DNA of 11,642 nt from Candidatus Rifleibacteriota bacterium (lineage in GTDB: Bacteria; Riflebacteria; Ozemobacteria; Ozemobacterales; Ozemobacteraceae). Positions 7,431-11,642 of this stretch are shown here, piece after piece. The notes under the pieces are model-generated. The model saw nothing but the letters and a program-made list of their open reading frames with translations. It ran no database searches and was not told where the DNA came from. The position numbers and the translations under genes are program-made. The stretch is from contig JAFXRA010000061.1 in NCBI GenBank assembly GCA_017526725.1, positions 1 to 11,642 of the forward strand. Reading direction: 5' to 3'. Within the stretch, counting starts at the first letter, position 1. Each line of letters opens with the position of its first letter.

Positions 7431-7440
7431 AGAAAATAAA

Positions 7441-7475
7441 AGAATACAGCGTCACTAATCAGGACGCTGTATTCT
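7441..7475. terminator. Bidirectional terminator between convergent genes
   Basis: A perfect 13-bp stem (7441-7453 with 7463-7475, core ACAGCGTC/GACGCTGT) has a 9-nt loop. T-rich sequence follows on the plus strand (7472-7484) and A-rich sequence precedes it (7432-7440), giving a U-rich tail for minus-strand transcripts. It lies between stops at 7420 and 7497 and probably serves both genes. Confidence 0.85.
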
Positions 7476-7496
7476 TTGGTTTTATAAAAGTTTAAT

Positions 7497-8447
7497 CTAT
7501 TTTAACTTCTGAATTTCTTTTAATTTATTTTCTACAGCCTTATTGCTTGGGTCAATCATATTGGCGCTAACAAGAAAAGCCAAAGCCTTGTCTTTTTCTT
7601 CAGGCAGCTTTAGTTCAGAAACCATATTCAAAAGCACAACTGCATGTTCCGGTGAAAAAGTAGTCTGAATTTTACTTTCAGCAAGAATTTTCTTGGCTCT
7701 CTTGATATCCATGTTGAAATCGAAACTTGGAACAAGATTTTTCAATCTCAAAAGATGTTCTTTTGCATCTGCACTATCTGGAACGTATTTCTGAGACAGA
7801 ATCATAGCAGCAGCAGATTCTTCAAGCTCATTTTGAGATGCTAGAGCAAAAGCTAAACCTCGAAGAGCAGAGGCAAAGTCTTCTTCGTTGTCTGCACATT
7901 CTAAGGCCTGTTCATAAGCAACCTGAGCACTTACATAATCTGCATAGATTCCACAATTCAGAAAAATAAAGCCACGTTCGCAATAATATGGCGCTCGAAC
8001 AGGATTCCAAATTATACATTTCTGAATATTATCTATAGCATCCTGATACTTCTTTTCCTGAAAATCCATGACAGCTAAAAAGTAGTATCCATCAGCAATT
8101 GGTTCTGGAACCCAAACAACTTTCTTTTTACTCTCTTTGTTTTTATAAATATAGTATTCTTTTTCTATATTTGAATAAAAACTTTTATATTCAGTATTAG
8201 CATCATCTTTATACTTCTTGGAAAAATCAGCCATTTCCTGAGCAATTTTTCTGGCTTCTTTTATATTCCCACTTTTTAATCTTTCTACGAAAACAAGCAT
8301 CATCTGATTGTTTTTATCAATAGTAATAGTTGAATCAGCAGCGGCAGAAACAGCTGGAACTGCCGTTCCCTGCGCATTCAATCTGCATTCAAAAGATAAT
8401 AATAAAGCTGTAAATATTAAAAATAAGTGAAATGAACGTTTTAACAT
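7497..8447 (-). CDS. Secreted TPR-repeat protein
   Basis: 316 residues from the ATG at 8447; AGGAAG lies 8 nt upstream. A codon earlier is only a TTG. A Sec signal peptide (hydrophobic 6-19) probably ends at LNA|QG (residue 26), placing the protein in the periplasm. Residues 45-110 are a charged helical region (KSGNIKEARKIAQEMADF has TPR-like character). Tetratricopeptide-type helix pairs are clearest at about 117-150 (YYFLAVMDFQEKKYQDAIDN, then WNP), 154-186 (CERGFIFLNCG, then AYEQALE) and 192-225 (ALRGLAFALASQNELEESAA). The C-terminal 120 residues are also helical. TPRs hold protein partners; no enzymatic domain is seen. It lies 58 bp downstream of cinA on the same strand with no terminator between, so it is probably co-transcribed. 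A functional link to CinA is not implied by known biology. Confidence 0.8.
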   Translation of the reverse strand: MLKRSFHLFLIFTALLLSFECRLNAQGTAVPAVSAAADSTITIDKNNQMMLVFVERLKSGNIKEARKIAQEMADFSKKYKDDANTEYKSFYSNIEKEYYIYKNKESKKKVVWVPEPIADGYYFLAVMDFQEKKYQDAIDNIQKCIIWNPVRAPYYCERGFIFLNCGIYADYVSAQVAYEQALECADNEEDFASALRGLAFALASQNELEESAAAMILSQKYVPDSADAKEHLLRLKNLVPSFDFNMDIKRAKKILAESKIQTTFSPEHAVVLLNMVSELKLPEEKDKALAFLVSANMIDPSNKAVENKLKEIQKLK

Positions 8448-8505
8448 CAAATTTACTTCCTATTTCTTATTTCTGTTGAGAAATTTTATAGATTCTTTTT
8501 ATAAC

Positions 8506-9735
8506 CTATAATTGTTTAAAAATCAAATTCAAAGCTGTCTTGCAAACTCTCTGCCGCACCATTTCACGGCTTCCAGGCCAGTCTACAAAATCAGTAACAA
8601 CGCCATTCGGTCCTGCAACAGCAACCCAGGCCGTGCCGGGACGCTTTCCTTCCAAAGGAGCTGGGCCGGCAACACCTGTTGTAGAAACACCCCAATCAGT
8701 TTTAAGGAGTTTTTTCACACTTTCAGCCATTTCTATAGCAGTTTCTTTTGAAACAGCACCGTATTTTTCTATAGTTTCGTGCTTAACGCCAACAAATTCC
8801 TTAATTTCATTGACATAAGAAGTTATGGAACCTTTAAAACAACTACTGATTCCCGCGCAAGCAGCAATCTGTGAGGCAAGCATTCCGCCAGTTAAGGACT
8901 CTATGCAGCAAAGAGTCTGATTTTTTTCATCCAAGCGTTTTTTTATTACAGAAACTATGGTTTCATCGTCAAAACCAAATACATAACCAGATAGAATGCG
9001 GCAAATATCTTCTACTACAGGTGTAACTATTTTTTCAGCTTCTTCAACAGTATCACCAACAGCCGCCACTCTGATGTCAACGCCACTGTCGCGGCAGTAG
9101 GTTCCAACACCAGGAACAGCCATATTGGTATACTTTGCTATTTTTTCTGTAAGGAAAGATTCACCTAGACCTATTGTGCGAATAATTTTATGATATAGGC
9201 ATTTGCTGCTTACAGGCAGTTTCGGCTCAACTTCTTCTATCCACATTCTAGTCATTTCATGAGGTGGACCGGGAAGAGTGATTATAATCTTTTTATCATT
9301 AGTCTTTACAAACCAACCTGGTGCTGTTCCTATGGGATTAGGCAGAGTTTCAGCGCTTTTAATAAGCCAGGCCTGCTTAGCATTGCTTGGCGGCATCGGG
9401 CGTTTTCTAGCAGCAAACTTTTCTTTCAACTCCTTGAAAAGCTGTTCATCAACGTAAGGTTCTTCGCCCACATAGGAAGCAATGGCTTCTCTGGTCATAT
9501 CATCATCCGTAGGGCCTAAACCGCCGCCTAGAATAGCTATATCAGAACGAGATAAAGCATTTCTAATGGTTTCTGTTAAGCGTTCAAGGTTATCACCAAC
9601 TGTAGACTTCCGATATACAGATATTCCCAAATCTCTAAGTCTGGTGCTTAAAAAGGTCGCATTAGTATCGACTATTTCCCCCAAAAGTAATTCTGTTCCA
9701 ACACTGATTATCTCTGCAACAAGGTTTTCTGACAT
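8506..9735 (-). CDS. cinA: CinA: NMN amidohydrolase / ADP-ribose pyrophosphatase-like two-domain protein
   Basis: 409 residues, normal for full-length CinA. The N-terminal MoCF/COG1058 domain (5-170) begins EIISVGTELLLGEIVDTNA and carries GGGLGPTDDDMT (70-81) and LPGPPHEM (154-161). The C-terminal PncC domain (about 258-409) has ESLTGG (279-284, Ser280 at the expected active-site serine), the SYVNEIK segment (306-312) with its conserved Lys, GAVSKETAIEMA (326-337) and TTGVAGP (352-358). Known members hydrolyse nicotinamide mononucleotide to nicotinate mononucleotide in the pyridine nucleotide cycle, and some hydrolyse ADP-ribose; the protein is cytosolic. In some bacteria cinA is linked to competence and recA, but neither is seen here. 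An AGAGG ribosome site precedes the ATG. It is first in a likely operon with the TPR gene, under a promoter overlapped by a dyad. No motif is missing. Confidence 0.95.
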   Translation of the reverse strand: MSENLVAEIISVGTELLLGEIVDTNATFLSTRLRDLGISVYRKSTVGDNLERLTETIRNALSRSDIAILGGGLGPTDDDMTREAIASYVGEEPYVDEQLFKELKEKFAARKRPMPPSNAKQAWLIKSAETLPNPIGTAPGWFVKTNDKKIIITLPGPPHEMTRMWIEEVEPKLPVSSKCLYHKIIRTIGLGESFLTEKIAKYTNMAVPGVGTYCRDSGVDIRVAAVGDTVEEAEKIVTPVVEDICRILSGYVFGFDDETIVSVIKKRLDEKNQTLCCIESLTGGMLASQIAACAGISSCFKGSITSYVNEIKEFVGVKHETIEKYGAVSKETAIEMAESVKKLLKTDWGVSTTGVAGPAPLEGKRPGTAWVAVAGPNGVVTDFVDWPGSREMVRQRVCKTALNLIFKQL

Positions 9736-9785
9736 ATTTGCCTCTTTTTATTCTACCTAAATCTATTCCGTAAAATTTTTGTTAT

Positions 9786-9818
9786 ATTATACGACATTTT
9801 ACTATAATTCTATAGTAA
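9786..9818 (-). promoter_or_regulatory. cinA promoter with an overlapping 20-bp dyad
   Basis: Minus-strand -10 TATAAT (9786-9791) lies 50 nt before the start codon; 17 bp upstream is a weak -35 TATAGA (9809-9814). The perfect palindrome TTACTATA-ATTC-TATAGTAA (9799-9818) covers the -35 and spacer, where a repressor would sit. It matches neither the E. coli nor the Bacillus LexA consensus. Confidence 0.5.
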
Positions 9819-9887
9819 TATCAGAGGGCTTGCATTAAAATGTTAAAATAAAGACTTTTGCCGAGCAAAGCTTGGAGGGTGATTAGT

Positions 9888-9911
9888 ATGAGGTATGATG
9901 TAAGACCATAA
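9888..9911 (+). CDS. Possible 7-codon ORF (MRYDVRP) behind a strong ribosome site
   Basis: GGAGGG (9874-9879) is 8 nt before an ATG, followed by six codons and TAA. The signal is as good as those of the real genes here, but the peptide is tiny. It could be a leader peptide for gmhB, the remnant of a gene cut by the repeats that follow at once, or chance. No amino-acid run suggests classical attenuation. Confidence 0.2.
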   Translation: MRYDVRP

Positions 9912-9923
9912 TATCGGAAGTGA

Positions 9924-10049
9924 TACACTTCGCTGTGGTACACTTCGTTGTGGTAGTTGTTTAACAATTACCACGGGCAGCGTTAGCTGCTGTCTCACAG
10001 ATTGCGTCGCAATCGTCTCACAGAGGCTTTAGCCTCGTCCCACTTTCCA
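9924..10049. repeat. Modular array of small palindromes with a constant linker
   Basis: Begins with a 15-bp tandem repeat, TACACTTCGCTGTGG (9924-9938) and TACACTTCGTTGTGG (9939-9953). Then come hairpins at 9950-9974 (11-12 bp stem, TTA loop), GCAGC-GTTA-GCTGC (9977-9990), GATTGC-GTC-GCAATC (10000-10014) and GAGGCT-TT-AGCCTC (10023-10036). The last three are joined by the same linker GTCTCACA (9992-9999, 10015-10022), and CCACTTTCCA (10040-10049) follows. Confidence 0.85.
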
Positions 10050-10131
10050 TAGTTCTGCAGGCTCTAAACAAACACACCAATCATAACTAAAAAAAGAACA
10101 ATAACTACAAAAAATAATAAAAGGTAGAACA

Positions 10132-10668
10132 ATGAACAAAGCTATATTTCTAGATAGAGACGGAACCTTAAACCCAGACCCTGGCTATATATCTGACCCA
10201 AAGGATTATGAACTCTTTGACGGAGTTTGCGAAGCCTTATTAAAGCTACAAAAAGCAGGTTATATGCTGATTCTAATTACAAATCAATCTGGAATATCAA
10301 GAGGACTGATTACAGAAGAACAGTTAGAATCTGTTCATAATAAAATGAAGAAACTTCTGAAAGCAGGCGGTGTAACACTTGACGCCATCTATTACTGCCC
10401 GCATCATCCTGATTATCCATATAAGGGAATAGCAGAATGCAACTGCCGGAAACCCAAACCTGGTTTAATTTTACAGGCGTTAAAAGATCATAATATAGAC
10501 AAATCTCTTTCTTATATGATTGGAGACAGAACTTCAGACATAAAAATAGGCTTGAATTCAGGAGTCAAACCAGTCTGTATAGCTGAAAAACCATTTGAAG
10601 GCTATGAAAGCGTGCCAACATTTTCTAATCTTTCTCTAGCTGCTGATTGGGTATTAAACAGAGCTTAG
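10132..10668 (+). CDS. gmhB: D-glycero-D-manno-heptose 1,7-bisphosphate 7-phosphatase
   Basis: 178 residues, the usual length of this HAD subfamily IIIA enzyme. DRDGT (8-12) supplies the nucleophile Asp8 and acid/base Asp10; TNQSGISRG (50-58) is motif II; CPHHP (89-93) with CNCRKPKPG (103-111) gives the zinc-binding Cys/His set and the phosphate-binding Arg-Lys; GDRTSDI (131-137) holds the magnesium-binding Asp. GmhB removes the C7 phosphate from heptose bisphosphate in the cytosol, on the route to ADP- or GDP-heptose for LPS core or surface glycans. The zinc loop and length favour GmhB over the related HisB phosphatase, though anomer preference cannot be read. AAGGTAG lies 4 nt before the ATG. 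No other heptose gene is adjacent in the window. The stop codon overlaps an inverted heptad copy (10667-10677). Confidence 0.92.
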   Translation: MNKAIFLDRDGTLNPDPGYISDPKDYELFDGVCEALLKLQKAGYMLILITNQSGISRGLITEEQLESVHNKMKKLLKAGGVTLDAIYYCPHHPDYPYKGIAECNCRKPKPGLILQALKDHNIDKSLSYMIGDRTSDIKIGLNSGVKPVCIAEKPFEGYESVPTFSNLSLAADWVLNRA

Positions 10669-10704
10669 AGCAAAGAGACTTCCAAAAGACAGTCATTGCG
10701 AGCT

Positions 10705-10874
10705 GTTGGAAGAGTTATAAGGGGTATAAGGGTTAGAAGGGTTTGAATAGTCTACACATTTGTCATAATAAGTGTAGCGTATGGGCTTGCCCCTGAAAGC
10801 TACACGTTTATGACAATGGGTAGACTACAAAAAAAGAATCTTTCAGCCCTTAGAACTCTTCTCACTCTTCCAAC
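10705..10874. repeat. 170-bp concentric imperfect inverted repeat
   Basis: Outer arms GTTGGAAGAGT (10705-10715) and ACTCTTCCAAC (10864-10874) are perfect. Inner arms run 10748-10778 and 10799-10827: TAGTCTAC/GTAGACTA (8 bp), TTGTCATAA-type pairing with a single bulge, and GTGTAGC/GCTACAC (7 bp). A GGGC-TT-GCCC core (10783-10792) is at the centre. All pairs share nearly one midpoint (about 10788). There is no U tract right after the stem on either strand, so a standard terminator is unlikely. A MITE-like element or structured RNA are alternatives. Confidence 0.8.
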
Positions 10875-10890
10875 CATTCCAACAATTCTT

Positions 10891-10918
10891 TTGTGTTATG
10901 CTGATTTTATGTTATAAT
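10891..10918 (+). promoter_or_regulatory. Extended -10 promoter for the PfkB kinase gene
   Basis: TATAAT (10913-10918) is preceded by TGT, an extended -10. TTGTGT (10891-10896) is a partial -35 at 16-bp spacing. The expected transcript starts near 10925, leaving a leader of about 120 nt. Confidence 0.65.
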
Positions 10919-11046
10919 AGGTTAGTCAGGATTGTACACAAAGTTAGATAAATGCACCATAAAAGCGAGTATCTTCCACTAAATTCAATCTGTGACAAAG
11001 CTGTAACAGAATTCTAACAGCAGCAATTAAACCGGAGGAATATTCA

Positions 11047-11642
11047 ATGAGCGTAAAAATGGTAGTAGTAGGTTCTATAGCCTACGATAGCCTTGAAACC
11101 CCTAAAGGAAAACGTGAACGAGTTCTCGGCGGCTCTGCTTCATACTTTTCAACCGTAGCAAGCTATTTTACAAATGTAGGCTTAGTCGGTGTTGCAGGCA
11201 AAGATTTTGAACAGAAACACATTGACTTCCTGAAAAAGCACGGAATCGACATGACCGGTTTCGAACAGAGCAAAGAAGGAAATACCTTTAACTGGGTAGG
11301 CAGTTATGGTGAAGAATTTGGCGATGCAACCACTCACAGCACCTGCTTAAACGTTTTTGAATCTTTCAATCCTGTTCTTCCAGAAAGCTACAAGAATGCT
11401 GAATTATTATTCTTAGCTAATATACATCCATCTCTTCAGATTCAGATTATCAATCAGGTAAAGAATCCCAAAATCATTGCCCTTGATACTATGAATCTTT
11501 GGATAAACACCACTAGAGATACCCTTTTAGAAGCAATAAAGAAAGTAGATATTCTCTTTGTTAATGAAACTGAAGCAAGAATGCTTGCTCAAGAAAAGAA
11601 ATTCGCTCACGCAGTTGCAAAACTTCTAACAATGGGCCCCAA
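11047..11642 (+). CDS. PfkB/ribokinase-family sugar or nucleoside kinase (partial)
   Basis: The first 198 codons of a gene that leaves the window. GGAGGA (11034-11039) lies 7 nt before the ATG. The order of motifs is that of the PfkB family: VVVGSIAYD strand (6-14), the substrate-binding GGSASYFSTVASYF (28-41), LVGVAGKDF (46-54), KKHGIDMTGF (63-72), then IALDTMNLW (144-152) and DILFVNETEARML (168-180), which corresponds to the family's conserved NxxE region. The ATP-binding and catalytic GAGD motif would follow beyond the edge. Enzymes of this family phosphorylate sugars, nucleosides or similar hydroxyl compounds with ATP in the cytosol. GGSASYFS replaces the commoner GGAAxN, so I do not name a substrate. 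It is not the HldE-type heptose kinase by motif, despite nearby gmhB. Confidence 0.88.
   Translation, partial: MSVKMVVVGSIAYDSLETPKGKRERVLGGSASYFSTVASYFTNVGLVGVAGKDFEQKHIDFLKKHGIDMTGFEQSKEGNTFNWVGSYGEEFGDATTHSTCLNVFESFNPVLPESYKNAELLFLANIHPSLQIQIINQVKNPKIIALDTMNLWINTTRDTLLEAIKKVDILFVNETEARMLAQEKKFAHAVAKLLTMGP

Larger units (their letters stand above)
9736..10131. other. 396-bp divergent spacer between cinA and gmhB
   Basis: Contains the cinA promoter and dyad (9786-9818), a short start-and-stop frame behind a good ribosome site (9874-9911), a tandem repeat and four small hairpins (9924-10036), and an A-rich leader (about 10080-10131) for gmhB. No clear gmhB promoter was identified. Confidence 0.7.
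10669..11046. other. 378-bp spacer between gmhB and the PfkB kinase gene
   Basis: Holds an inverted copy of the CTCTTTGCTCT heptad at the gmhB stop (10667-10677), the concentric inverted repeat (10705-10874), an extended -10 promoter (10891-10918) and a leader of roughly 120 nt before the kinase. The leader has only short possible stems, such as GCTGT/ACAGC around 11001-11022; no riboswitch was recognised. Confidence 0.7.

Noticed and set aside
8540..8818. 92-codon plus-strand frame inside cinA
   Set aside because: Antisense to the conserved PncC domain and without independent support.
9977..10036. CRISPR-like reading of the constant linker and variable inserts
   Set aside because: The constant part is only 8 bp, the inserts are perfect palindromes of 14-15 bp, and no cas gene is present.
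10705..10874. Insertion sequence remnant
   Set aside because: The inverted arms meet at a centre with no coding content and no transposase fragment; a MITE remains possible but an IS is not supported.
11047..11642. HldE/RfaE-type heptose kinase, suggested by nearby gmhB
   Set aside because: The N-terminal motifs (GSIAYDSLETP, GGSASYFS) differ from the HldE pattern, and the genes are separated by a promoter and a large inverted repeat.

Overview
The window is AT-rich, densely coded DNA from what looks like a Gram-negative (double-membrane) bacterium. The signs are an AsmA/TamB-like envelope protein, a GmhB-type heptose phosphatase of the kind used for LPS core sugars, a probable lipoprotein and several Sec signal peptides. 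All genes use the standard code and most have GGAGG-type ribosome binding sites. I cannot place the phylum from sequence alone. The heavily repetitive spacers and unusual protein families suggest a poorly sampled, uncultivated lineage, but that is inference.

Layout. Positions 1-5471 hold three minus-strand genes: an AsmA-family protein (2106-5471), a secreted protein with 11-residue repeats and a YXWGXW-like motif (885-1955), and the N-terminal part of a membrane-anchored 5'-nucleotidase/UshA-fold protein that has lost its metal-ligand motifs (1-773). A strong terminator at 841-870 separates the last two. A 515-bp repeat-rich spacer (5472-5986) follows. Next comes a plus-strand probable lipoprotein with two tandem NTF2-like domains (5987-7420). 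It converges on a minus-strand pair, cinA (8506-9735) and a TPR protein (7497-8447), through a shared bidirectional terminator (7441-7475). A 396-bp spacer (9736-10131) holds the cinA promoter with a dyad operator-like site, a 7-codon mini-ORF and an array of small palindromes. Then come gmhB (10132-10668), a 170-bp concentric inverted repeat (10705-10874), a promoter, and the start of a PfkB-family kinase (11047 to the window end).

How the parts fit. AsmA, the secreted repeat protein, the lipoprotein, the TPR protein and GmhB all point to envelope building or maintenance. CinA (NMN deamidase/pyrophosphatase) and the PfkB kinase are metabolic. The genes are mostly separate transcription units; only cinA-TPR looks like an operon.

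The most unusual material is between the genes. Three spacers carry related small repeats: 7-8 bp tandem units, perfect short palindromes joined by a near-constant linker, and a large nested inverted repeat. Reverse-complement copies of the heptad units sit exactly at the stop codons of two genes. With the catalytically dead-looking nucleotidase fold and the hendecad-repeat protein, these are the best candidates for follow-up. No tRNA, rRNA, CRISPR array, transposase or phage gene was seen.
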